A stretch of 64,000 nt of DNA, from the NCBI RefSeq assembly GCF_907164915.1, contig NC_061862.1, forward strand, positions 78,829,718 through 78,893,717, written 5' to 3'. Below are positions 11,023-20,657 of this stretch, one piece after another. The DNA is from Impatiens glandulifera. Lineage: Eukaryota > Streptophyta > Magnoliopsida > Ericales > Balsaminaceae. The translations under genes and the position numbers were made by a program. Within the stretch, counting starts at the first letter, position 1, and each line of letters begins with the position of its first letter. The notes under the pieces are model-generated. The model saw only the letters and a list, made by a program, of their open reading frames with translations. It ran no database searches and had not been told where the DNA came from.

Positions 11023-11504
11023 CTCCATCTCTCCACCCACATGTTTTCCCATGCAAATAAAGATACTTAATATTGTTCTGTAATGGAAAATGAGTTTAAT
11101 GATCTAATTTAAAATAAGACATGATTTCTTGTTTCTCGATCATCGCAAAATATCATGGATTGCAAATGAGTTTTCAAAATCAAACAAAAATTTGATGGTT
11201 TCATTGAACGTCACAAAACTCTTTTAGTTGTAAAGGACTTCATCAACAAACAAACAAAAAACATTGACTATCTTGAAACATTTAGCCCATTTGTGAAACA
11301 TACTACCATCTGAATCATGATCTCACTTGTCGTCACTGATCAATGACATATTCATTAACTCTGTGTTAGTAATGCCTTATTACATGAAAACTCGTGTAAA
11401 TGTTTTTATGTCTCAACATTGATTTCACCCATCCTAATTATCATAACCATGTGTGCATATTTCACAAAACACTTTATGGACTCAAGCAAATTCATTGTGA
11501 ATGA
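11023..11504 (+). pseudogene. Copia-1 reverse transcriptase, N-terminal part
   Basis: Directly after Copia-2 the host frame resumes. Blocks like NKNLMVSLNVTK, LKHLAHL and PSESWSHLSS correspond to the KARLVAKGF...SPVVK..TIR region. Then comes NVFMSQH (11395-11415) and, after a shift, HKTLYGLKQ near 11460-11490. It is cut at 11504 by an inserted element, just after the LYGLKQ motif. Confidence 0.8.
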
Positions 11505-12430
11505 CATTGTTTTGCCGTTTCAGTCATCAACCCGTTATTTTTGTGTATTTCCGTCTGACCGATCCAACCGGTTGAACCAATGGTTGAACGAGAATTTTTT
11601 CTTTTTAAAAAAAAATAAATTTAAATATATTAGTACATAAATTTCGAACCATGTCCCACATTCTCTCTCTTATTAGTCGTGAAAAGCTCTGTCAATGAAA
11701 GAAATACCATAAACTTACCTCTACCAACAAATGTTCATCTTGAAGAACCCTAATCCTACAGTACCTTCTCATTCAATTGTAAATTGATCTGCTTGCTTCT
11801 CATAAACCAACACAGGATCAACTAGCACAAAAAATAATTGACCAAGCCGATCAACCGTCGTGAAGATATCCAAACACACAACAAATTATATGATCAATCA
11901 CACATTTTACTTAAGGTTGTTTATTAACTCTCTCTATATATATACTTACACTTACAATCCCTAAACCCAAACGCATCACAAATTCACACTTATTCTCTTC
12001 TAAACTCAAATGCATCACATATTCACACTTATTTTCTTCTAAACTTATCGATGAGTTCCAGCTGAAGACAACCGTAGATCTAAAGGAAGAGACGGATCTA
12101 GATCTGAGGAGTTAAGGTGAGTTAACTGTTAAGGAAGAGATATGAATCATATGATAGTCCCATATTCGTCTATTTCTTCTTTCGAACTAGAGGAAAGAAA
12201 TAGATCTGATAACTTCCGTATCAGGAAAAAAAGAAAATAATAATAGTTTATAATATAACCTTTCAAGCATGAAATAACCGGTTTGATTTTCCGATTGAAT
12301 TGTCCGTCGGACTGGATTTTGACCGGTTTAAAAGGTAATCGTTTTGAAGACAAATTCTGGACCGATCAATAAACCGTTTTGCGGCTGTACCAGTTGGACC
12401 GCCGATCGGACCGCGTATTTTAAAGCTATG
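11505..12430. mobile_element. 926-bp DNA-transposon-like insertion in Copia-1 reverse transcriptase
   Basis: Perfect 8-bp duplications GTGAATGA lie at 11497-11504 and 12431-12438. The ends are CATTGTTTT and, reversed, CATAGCTTT, a short imperfect inverted repeat. Subterminal regions are rich in ACCGG/CGGTT motifs (11555-11585 and 12280-12415), as in many non-autonomous hAT elements. No transposase frame is present. The coding sequence on the two sides (LYGLKQ... and ...LKSAFFPIGFQ) joins properly when it is removed. Confidence 0.75.
11963..12040 (+). repeat. 39-bp tandem repeat, two copies
   Basis: Units 11963-12001 and 12002-12040 share AAAC.CAAA.GCATCACA.ATTCACACTTATT.TCTTCT with only a few differences. 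They lie inside the 926-bp insertion. Confidence 0.8.
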
Positions 12431-12853
12431 GTGAATGATATACTACCTTAAAATCCGCATTTTTTCCCATTGGTTTTCAAGAATCAAAAAACGATTCATC
12501 TTTAATCATGTACCATTTTCCACAAATTACATCATTATTTATTCTCTATGTGGATGGTATTATATTTTACTAGCAATTCCTACTCTCGCATCTCTCAACT
12601 TAACCACATTTCCCCTCTCAAAGATTTAGGTTCATTGCACTATTATCTTTGGATTGAAATTCATCGATCTACCTTTGATATTTTTCACTCTCAATCAAAA
12701 TATATCCATGAAATTTATCTGAGTCAATGTTAGTGACTTAAAACTCTTAATACACCAATCTCTTATGGGTCATCTTTATCTCACCATGATGGCGACACTC
12801 TTCCTGAACAGTTTCTGTACCGCATCATTGTTGATGCTCTTCAATATTTGACG
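12431..12853 (+). pseudogene. Copia-1 reverse transcriptase, C-terminal part
   Basis: After the 926-bp insertion the host reads LKSAFFPIGFQ-SKNDSS, then the active-site region as ILYVDG (YVDD changed to YVDG). SRISQLNHISPLKDLGSLHYYLWIEIHRS, SQSKYIHEIYLSQC and EQFLYRIIVDALQYLT follow. It is interrupted at 12853 by Copia-3 and continues at 17790. Loss of the second catalytic aspartate plus stops makes it dead. Confidence 0.85.
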
Positions 12854-13143
12854 TGTTGGTTTCTTTGCCTAAAATATTATTTTTGGGTGATTGTCCCACA
12901 TAGGAAGTGAGCAAGAAAAATGTATTGACCTAGCCCTATAAATAAAGGGCTTGGGTGTTAGTTTTCTCTTGAACTATTTTGAGTATCTGTAATCCGTGTT
13001 AACGATTATAGTGGAATATTTTTCAGTGGCTCTGCCCGTGGATTAGTCACACTTTTACTAGATACCACGTTAAATCGGGTGTCGCTTTCATTCTGTCTTT
13101 TACTATTATTATTATTATCATTGTTCTCGCATCCGTTATAACA
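12854..13143 (+). repeat. 5' LTR of Copia-3 with TATA box
   Basis: 290-bp LTR, TG...CA. A TATA box TATAAATA sits at 12937-12944 within CCCTATAAATAAAGGG. A short (ATT)n run lies near the 3' end. The 3' LTR keeps the same TATA at 17582-17589. Confidence 0.93.
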
Positions 13144-13189
13144 AATTGGTATCAGAGCAGGGTTGTTCAGATCTGCTCAGGCAAGAACG

Positions 13190-16100
13190 ATGATTGGAGG
13201 TAAAAATTTGAAAGCCGACAAGTTTATTGGGAGGAATAGTTTTAGTCTGTGGCAAATCAAGGTCCGGGCATTATTGAAACAACACGACCTATGGGCTCCC
13301 TTGATGAAGCCTGCACCTGTCCCACCACCTGCTGATATGGAGTCTTTGGAAGAAAAGACACACTCAATATTGCTCTTGGCTTTGGCAGACGATATCATTA
13401 TTGAGGTGGCTCAGGAGGAAACCGCTGTTGGTTTGTGGTCTAAGCTGGAGACTTTATACATGAAGAAGAGCTTAACCAACAAGTTGCTTTTGAAGCAACG
13501 TCTATTCAATCTGCGTATGTAGGAAAGTACACCTCTTAGAGACCATCTAGATCAATTAAATGCAATATTATTAGATCTGCGTAATATTGATATTAAGATG
13601 GATGATGAGGATGCTGTCTTGATTCCAGGGGCGGAGTCAGGATTTGAAACCTATCCAGGCTAATTTTTTATTAAAAAAATCTGTCCGGGCTAATTTTGTT
13701 GCCAATACCTTTTAGCGACGGGAAATAATCAATAATGACGGTAGTGTACAGTCGTTATTGATTAAATACATATAGTCTGTTTGGGGCTACCCGGGCTACA
13801 GCCCGGGCGGGCTTGTATTTGGTTCCGCCCCTGCTTGATTTTGTTGGTTTCTTTACCAATATCATATGAAAACTTTAGGGAGTCTTTCATTAGTGGTAAA
13901 GATTCATTGGCTCTAGAAAAAGTTAAATCTGCCCTTCACAGTAGAGAATTGCGACATAGCTACAGTGACACTGTTTCGGATAATCAGACTGTTGGGCTAG
14001 TTGCAAACAACCATCAGGGATATGGTAAACCGGGGAAAAAGAAGTTCCCAAGAAACCAGTCAGTAGGGGTTCGAAACCAACAGATGTGTGCAATTACTGT
14101 AAGGAAAAGGGACATTGGAAGAATGAATGTCCAAAGAAGAGACAAAGCCAACATGAGAAGGCACTAGGTACTGTTGCAGTTGCTGAAGATGGTACAAACT
14201 CCGAAGAGGATATTGCCTTAGTTACTGATGGTCACACACATTACACTAATGTGTGGGTTCTGGATTCTGGAGCATCTTACCATATTTGTCCTAGGAGGGA
14301 ATGGTTTTCAACCTATGAGCAGGTGGATGGTGAAAATATTTTTATGGCCAATAGCTCTACCTGCAAGGTGGTTGGGATGTGCTCGATCAATATTAGGACT
14401 CATGATGGAAAATTCCGTACACTAAACGAAGTTAGACATGTTCCACACATGACGAAGAATTTGATATCTCTAAGTATTTTGGACAAGAAGGGGTTTAGTT
14501 TCAAAGGTGAAAGTGGAGCCTTACATATTTACAAGGGTTCAGGTGTGATTCTGAAAGGTGTAAAGCAGGGCACTTTGTATTTTCTACAAGGTACTACGAT
14601 ATCTGATTCTACTATTGTTGCTTCCTCTGAGATTGACCAAGGAGACATGACGAAGTTGTGGCACATGAGGCTTGGGCATATGAGTGAGAGGAGATGCAAA
14701 TTCTAGCTAAAGATGATCTTCTGTGTGGGCATAAGATAAAGGATCTTGGGTTTTGTGAACATTGTGTTTTTGAGAAACTACAACGCAGCAAGGTCCCCAA
14801 AGCGATTCATAGAACAAAAGGCACACTTGATTACATCCACTCTAATTGTTGGGGGCCGTCACGTGTAGAGTCTTTGGGGGGTCACAAGTATTTTTTGTCG
14901 TTGATTGATGATTATTCAAGGATGACCTGAATATTCATAATGAAGCATAAGAGTGATGCTTTCAAGAACTTCAAGTAGTGGAAGGCATTAGTGGAGAATC
15001 AAACTAGGAAGAAGGTCAAGAGGTTACGAACTGATAATGGTTTAGAATTCTGTTGGTCTGATTTTAATGAGTTTTACAAGACTAAGGGGATTGCCAGACA
15101 TCATACGGTTAGGAATACACCTCAGCAGAATGGAGTAGTAGAACGTATGAATCAGACACTACTAGAGAGAGCTCAATGTATGCTCTCAAATGCTAGGTTA
15201 ACAAGAATGTTTTGGGCTGAAGCAGTTAACACAACTATCTAATTAATCGTGGACCTCACACAGGTATAAATCTGAAAACTCCTTATGAACTGTGGTCTGG
15301 GAAGCTTGCTGATTACTCTATTTTGAGAACTTTTGGTTGCACGGTCTACTATCATGTCAATGAGGAGAAGTTGAAGCCAAGAGCAAATAAGGGAGTATTT
15401 GTAGGCTATGGGAATGGTGTGAAAGGATATAGGATCTGGTCCCCTTCTGAGAGGAGGGTTATTCTGAGTAGGAATGTTTTCTTTGATGAAAATTCCATGC
15501 TTAACCCAACTGTGAAATTCACCATTCTGGTAGATTGTAGTGTCGAGAAACAGGTGGAGCAGGAAAAGACTAAGGCTAGTTGTGAACTAGAGGAGAGTTT
15601 TTCTCAACCACTTTCAGCGGCATATTTTTTAGTTGCTCCATCATCATCTGTAGAACATCAAAATCTACCTCTTAATCGCCCTAGAAGAGCTAATTTTGGT
15701 GTACCTCCTATAATGTATGGTTATGAGTACATGGTTGCCTATGCTTTACAGGTTGCAGAGGAAGTGGATCCTCATGAGCCATCCACCTACAAGGAAGCTG
15801 TTACGGGCATTGAGTCTGTCCAATGGCTTGTTGCCATGGGAGATGAGATTGTGTCACTTCAAAAGAATCAGACTTGGGAATTAGCTAGAAGACCATCGAG
15901 GAGAAAGGTTGTCACTTGTAAATGGTTGTTCAAGAAGAAGGAAGGGTTGTCACAAGATGAAGGGGTCAAGTATAAAGCTAGGTTAGTTGTTAGAGGGTTC
16001 AGTCAAAAAGAGGGAGTGAACTATAATGAGATATTCTCAACAGTAGTCAGACATACTTCCATCAGGGTGCTACTTGCTATAGTTGCACATCAGGACCTGG

Positions 16101-17323
16101 AACTCGAACATCTAGACGTGAAGACAACTTTCTTACATGGAGAGTTGGAAGAAGAGATATACATGACTCAACCAGATGGTTTTCAAGAACCTGGAAAAGA
16201 GGAATATGTTTGCAAGTTTAAGAAGTCCTTATATGGACTAAAACAGTCTCCGAGACAGTGGTATAAGCGGTTCGATAGCTACATGTTTAAGATTGGCTAT
16301 TCAAGGAGTCCGTATGACAATTGTGTCTACTACAACAAGCTCAAAGATGGTTCCTTAATCTATTTGGTATTGTATGTAGATGATATGTTGCTAGCTGCTA
16401 AGAAGAAGTCTGACATTCAAAAGTTGAAGGGACTACTCAATATAGAATTCGAAATGAAGGATTTAGGTGCTGCTAAGAAAATTCTTGGAATGGGAGATAG
16501 AAGTCATAAGAAGCTATTCTTGTCACAGAAGGGATATATTCAGAAAGTTCTATCGAGGTTTGGAATGGTTACTGCTAAGCCCATTAATACTCATAGTGCT
16601 TCAAATGCACATTTGTCTGTAGTATTTGCACCTAAATCATCTCAGGAAAAGGAATACATGTCACATGTTCCTTATGCTAGTGCAATGGGAAGCTTGATGT
16701 ATGTTATGGTCTGCACTAGACCGAATCTTGCACATACTGTTAGTGTTGTTAGTAGGTTCATGGGAGACCCTGGTAAGGAACACTAGCAAGTAGTGAAGAT
16801 GATTTTACGCTATCTTAGGGGTACATCTGATATTGGTCTCAGTTATGGTGGTGATAGTCAGTGTCTAGTATCTAGTTACTCAGTTTCTGACTATGCTGGA
16901 GATGTAGACAATAGAAGATCAATGACTGGTTATGTATTCACGCTTGGCGGTTCTATTGTGAGTTGGAAGGCTACTCTGCAGCCGACAGTAACTTCGTCTA
17001 CTACAAAGGCAGAATATATGGCTTTGACAGAAGCTGCTAAGGAGGGAATCTGGTTGAAATGATTGGTTAGTGACTTGGGTCTACACCACGATCATGCTTT
17101 AGTGTACTGCGACAGTTTGAGTACAATATGCTTAACCAAGGATCAAGTTCACCATGAAAGAACAAAACACATTGATGTGAGGTACCATTTTTTGAGAAGT
17201 GAGAAGAGGATCAAGGTAAACAAAGTGGGGACTGCAGACAATCCAGCTGATATGTTTACCAAGCCGGTTCCGCAGAGCAAGTTTCAACACTGTTTGAATT
17301 TGCTCAATGTTAGAAGCTGTTGA
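13190..17323 (+). pseudogene. Copia-3 gag-pol polyprotein, multiply disrupted
   Basis: ATG at 13190 (MIGGKNLKADKF) was chosen because it follows the primer-binding site closely. Domains in order: gag (13190-14080, split by the element at 13626-13833); zinc knuckle CNYCKEKGHWKNEC (near 14086-14130); protease WVLDSGASYH (14255-14285); pre-integrase LWHMRLGHMSER (14655-14690); integrase DDYSRM and TDNGLEF...PQQNGVVER (14900-15160); reverse transcriptase with LDVKTTFLHGELEEEIYM, LYGLKQSPRQWY and LYVDDM (15870-16400); RNase H with TKAEYMALTEA, CDSLS and KHIDVRYHFLR (16790-17200). Lesions: TAG at 13520-13522, frame changes near 14090, 14700 and 15240, TGA at 14928-14930, a TAG near 14977, and stops at 16784-16786 and 17060-17062. 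The active-site residues survive, so only a few mutations separate it from coding capacity. Confidence 0.92.
13626..13833. mobile_element. 208-bp hAT-type miniature element in Copia-3 gag
   Basis: Ends CAGGGGCGGA and TCCGCCCCTG form a perfect 10-bp terminal inverted repeat typical of hAT. The flanks are CTTGATTC (13618-13625) and CTTGATTT (13834-13841), an 8-bp duplication with one mismatch. Gag reads DEDAVLI before it and LLVSLPISYENF after it, so removal restores continuity. Inner arms share CCGGGCTAATTTT and CCCGGGCT motifs. Confidence 0.9.
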
Positions 17324-17339
17324 TTGCCCTTGAAAGGGC

Positions 17340-17498
17340 AAGGCCTGAGGCAGAGCAGGTCACATCTGGGCATTCAGTGTAGTGCATCTATTTTTGTTTA
17401 TCTGGGCATTCAGCATAATGCATCTGGCATATCTGGTATTTAAAGTACATCTGGTGCATTTGGCTATCTGGGAAAATATTCAAGTCAATGTGAAGATT
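17340..17498 (+). other. Copia-3 3' untranslated leader to LTR
   Basis: Between the polyprotein stop and the 3' LTR lies a stretch in which CATCTGGGCATTCAG.GTA.TGCATCT-like motifs recur, ending in a purine-rich GTGAAGAT tract before TG at 17499. It is not coding. Confidence 0.6.
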
Positions 17499-17789
17499 TG
17501 TTGGTTTATTTGCCTAGAATATTCTTTTTGGGTGATTGTCCCACATAGGAAGTGAGCAAGAAAAATGTATTGACCTGGCCCTATAAATAAAGGGCTTGGG
17601 TGTTAGTTTTCTTTTGAACTATTTTGAGTATCTGTAATCCGTGTTAACGATTATAGTGAAATATTTTTCAGTGGCTCTGCCCGTGGATTAGTCAGCACTT
17701 TTGCTGGATACCACGTTAAATCGAGTGTCGCTTTCATTCTGTCTTTTACTATTATTATTATTATCATTGTTCTCGCATCCGTTATAACA
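17499..17789 (+). repeat. 3' LTR of Copia-3
   Basis: 291-bp partner of 12854-13143. The few differences (for example GTCACACTTTTACTAG versus GTCAGCACTTTTGCTGG) include one single-base length change. Confidence 0.93.
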
Positions 17790-18294
17790 TGACGTATGCT
17801 TGACCTAAACTAACATGTGTTGTCAATCGTGCCTACTTTTTCTAACTCTAACTAGGTTGGTTGTCCAAACAACTGTTGCTCCACAATTAATTACTGCATT
17901 TTTTTTTGTGACAATCTTATCGAATTCAAAAAAACAACAGGTTGTCGCTCGGTCTAGTACCAAGCTTTAGCTAATGACATTGTTGAACTCATTTAACTTT
18001 AATCTTTGTTACGTGAATTTTGTATATTTTCCACCTCAACCTTATACTCCATGGTGTGACAGCATTAGTGATGTGTTTCTCTCAACTAATCCAATTTTTC
18101 ATACTCGTATGAAACATATAAAAAATGATTTTTTACTTCGTTTGTGAATGTTTTACTCATAAATCTTTCTTCATTTGATACACACCTACCGATGATCAAA
18201 ATGCCGATATCCTTACTAAAAGACTTGCATCAATCGACATGTTTTTATTAAGTAATAAACTCAGTGTGTGCCTCCCTGTTTCGTTTGAGGGAAG
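17790..18294 (+). pseudogene. Copia-1 RNase H remnant and polypurine tract
   Basis: Host coding resumes after Copia-3 with blocks such as SKKQQVVARSSTKL (17920-17965), LSTNPIFHTRMKHI-like codons (18080-18120) and a TPTDDQNADILTKRLAS-like tail (18185-18230), then SNKLSVC. The purine tract GAGGGAAG at 18287-18294 marks the 3' LTR edge. Many stops and shifts. Confidence 0.8.
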
Positions 18295-18490
18295 ATATTA
18301 AAGACTCTAAATTTAAACGTAAAGATCAACCCACTTGAGTTCCTTATTTTCATCTTATAGCCTTTAAGTTTCTAACATTTTAGTTACCCTTATCTTGGTA
18401 TAAGTTCGTACTCTTCTAATTATAATAACATAAAAAAAAATCATAATATTCAACAACTTCTTTACTACTTATCTTTTATATATATATATA
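18295..18490 (+). repeat. 3' LTR of Copia-1
   Basis: Follows the polypurine tract and aligns with about 3119-3310. It ends at a (TA)n run at 18475-18496. Divergence from the 5' LTR is high, consistent with Copia-1 being the oldest layer. Confidence 0.55.
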
Positions 18491-18518
18491 TATATAATTA
18501 AAAAAATAAAATTCTAAT

Positions 18519-18688
18519 AATTGGTTATATCTATCCTAAACATTGACCATTTTATTGTACAACTAATATTAACATCTCTTTTAAGTTTAGATGGCAATAA
18601 TATTATATAAGAGAACAAATGTTTTGAAGTTCAATTTCACTAAAAATATTTTTACCGAAAATATTTTAAGTTACCTCAAATTGAGGTA
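18519..18688. repeat. Right copy of the ~170-bp direct repeat flanking Copia-1
   Basis: Shares TAATATTATATAAGAGAACAAA, GAAGTTCAATTTCACTA and TTAAGTTACCTCAAATTGA with 2949-3118, same orientation, at the outer side of the opposite LTR. Confidence 0.5.
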
Positions 18689-18995
18689 TGTATGACGACG
18701 ACAAAATGTTGGGCTAACTTTATAAAAAATTAAAAAAAGACTAAATCTATTATTATGCATAAATAGTTACATTTTTGTCGTTTGTCACACGTTAAAATCA
18801 CTCTAACAAATTTCTATATTTGGTATTTTTTTTTGACATTGTTGGTTCACAAACCCTGAGATTTGTTTGTAAAATAAGAATATTCTTCATTGGTCGTGAT
18901 AATACCTCTGAACCCTAAACTTATTTGATTGATATTATTTCGCTTAGGATATTCTGTAAAAAAATTAGGATTTATAATTTTTTGTTAGGTCGTTA

Positions 18996-19259
18996 CTTAG
19001 ATTTAAAGGATACCTCTATTCATATACGCACCGTCACATTCTTCTCTTGGATACGAATAAGTCAATATCCTTTAACTTCTTCACTTAGATTTAAAGGATA
19101 CCTCTATTCATATACGCACTGTCACATTCTTCTCTGGGATACGAATAAGTCAATATCCTTCAACTTCTTCACTTAGATTTAAAAGATACATCTATTCATA
19201 TACGCACTATCACATTCTTCTCTTGGATACGAATAAGTCAATATCCTTCAACTTCTTCA
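18996..19259. repeat. 88-bp tandem repeat, three copies
   Basis: Three head-to-tail units start at 18996, 19084 and 19172 with exactly 88-bp spacing. Each runs from CTTAGATTTAAA through CATATACGCAC and ATACGAATAAGTCAATATCC to AACTTCTTCA. The copies differ at only a few positions. They lie about 450-700 bp upstream of the likely transcription start of the next gene. Confidence 0.92.
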
Positions 19260-19719
19260 CTTTGGTTAGACATTCCATTATGCAAAGTTAAAATACAGTA
19301 AAAAAGAAAAAGATTTCCCTTCATCTCTCCGTTGCAAAGCATTCCAATCTCGTACAACTGAACTTATTGCGATCGTTATAATTTATACTTAGAATATTCT
19401 CGAGAAAATTAGGTTAACGATTTTTGTAAGAATTTTTCCATATAATTATTATCATCTCTTGTTTTGTCGTATACATATATTCTTCAATTTATTCACATTG
19501 GTAATGATCAATTTCATATTACAAAACTTAAATATCTTTTGAAGAAATCAAATAAATCTGATTAAAATATATAAAAAGATTATAAATGAATAATTCTCAT
19601 GAAAAAGATAAATAAATTATTTAAAAATGAAATAAAATTAATTTAGGATTATTGTTAGACATTAGGTTATGAAAAGAAATAGAGTAAAAAACTTGCATCT
19701 TAAACAAGTAAAATTCATT
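19260..19719. other. Upstream region of the 20658-24128 gene
   Basis: AT-rich DNA between the 88-bp repeats and the CT-rich tract (19721-19738) that probably lies near the transcription start. It must contain the core promoter, but I cannot point to a convincing TATA box. Confidence 0.4.
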
Positions 19720-20326
19720 CATTCTCTCTCTCTCTCTTCACGTTCGTTTTCTCACACACAAAATCCTCTTCTCTCCCCACGGCGCAATCAAGGCAGACTG
19801 CGTTTTTCCGGTGCTTCTCTTTCATCTATACTCTCTCTTTCTCTTTTCATCACTCTCTTCATAAAAACCCACCAAATATATAACCTTGAATCATCATCTA
19901 TCATCATCTTTCGATTACGTAACAACGATTGATAGACAGACAGACATACAAACACTTGCTCTAGGAAACTTCGCCTATCGATACTGCTGTTCGCCATTGA
20001 CGAACCTTGGCGGCGCTCCCCATACTTAGGGTTTGCCCATTTTCGGACAATTCAGGGTTACCCGGTTCTTTTACCCTCTATATCTCTCCAGATTGTTCCC
20101 TTTATGCACTAATTTCTCCACTGTCAAAAACTCTTAACTTGCTCCTTCTGGGTTCTCCTCTCTGGTTAGAAATTTCGTTTCTTTGTTTAATGGTCTCTTA
20201 TTCTAGGGCTTTCCGCTGTTTTCTCCTTTCTTCTATCATCAGTTTGTAGCCTTCTTCTATTCCTTGCCTCTTCCTTATATAATAAGAAGGAGAATTCGGT
20301 ACTGGCATGTTCAAACTGTTTATGAG
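19720..20326 (+). other. Probable 5'UTR exon
   Basis: A CT-rich, less AT-rich stretch beginning with a (CT)n run. It ends at a strong donor GAG|GTAAGG (20326/20327). No long ATG-initiated frame connects to the gene, so I read it as noncoding leader (inference). Confidence 0.5.
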
Positions 20327-20649
20327 GTAAGGGAATTCATTCTTTGTCATTCACCTATTATGCTAAACCTTATTGTAAGGGACCTGCAAGATTGGATGAG
20401 TTTTTGTTATTTCTAGTGTCCTGGAGTGTCTGTCTGGTAGTCAGTCATTGCTTATGGTTTGGAGTGCAAGTGCAGAGGCACATCAATAGAAATTGATTGT
20501 TTTCTGATGGCCTAGGAAGATTAACAGATTAACATTTGGAAGAACCCTAACTTTTGTTTGAGAAACAAGTAAATGATTGGCCAGTGATTCAATAGAGAGT
20601 CTTTTTGTGTATATCTTTTTTCTTTTTCACTTCATTATATAATGTTTAG
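20327..20649 (+). other. Probable 5'UTR intron
   Basis: Donor GTAAGG at 20327 and acceptor TTTAG at 20645-20649, with a T-rich tract before it. The acceptor lies eight bases ahead of the ATG at 20658. Leader introns in this position are common in plant genes. Confidence 0.5.
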
Positions 20650-20657
20650 TAGTAATT

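Larger units (their letters stand above)
12854..17789 (+). mobile_element. Copia-3: young, nearly full-length Ty1/copia element
   Basis: LTRs 12854-13143 and 17499-17789 both begin TGTTGGTTT and end TTATAACA, with roughly ten differences by eye over 290 bp. A perfect 5-bp target duplication TGACG lies at 12849-12853 and 17790-17794. Primer-binding site TGGTATCAGAGC is at 13147-13158. All gag-pol domains are present in order on the + strand, but the frame holds several stops and shifts. It is the youngest large element of the cluster, inserted into Copia-1's RNase H/reverse transcriptase junction. Domain order and motifs fit the Tork/Tnt1-like part of Ty1/copia (inference). Confidence 0.95.
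3119..18490 (+). mobile_element. Copia-1: old Ty1/copia LTR retrotransposon, host of nested insertions
   Basis: Degenerate LTRs at about 3119-3310 and 18295-18490 share blocks such as TTTAGTTAYCCY and AACAACTT. A primer-binding-like TGGTACCAAAG follows the 5' LTR at 3312-3322. A polypurine tract, GAGGGAAG, precedes the 3' LTR at 18287-18294. Internal + strand frames decode, with many stops and shifts, to copia gag, protease, integrase, reverse transcriptase and RNase H in order. The order is broken only by later insertions at 3572-4468, 6405-11022, 11505-12430 and 12854-17789. When these are skipped about 4.7 kb remains, the normal size of a copia element. It cannot be autonomous. Confidence 0.85.

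Noticed and set aside
18925..19176. 83-codon open frame upstream of the 20658 gene
   Set aside because: It is a translation of the 88-bp tandem repeat. The period is not a multiple of three and the frame is not kept through the third unit.
20007..20249. 80-codon open frame in front of the 20658 gene
   Set aside because: It begins at a non-ATG codon, lies in the probable 5'UTR exon and has no recognisable protein features.
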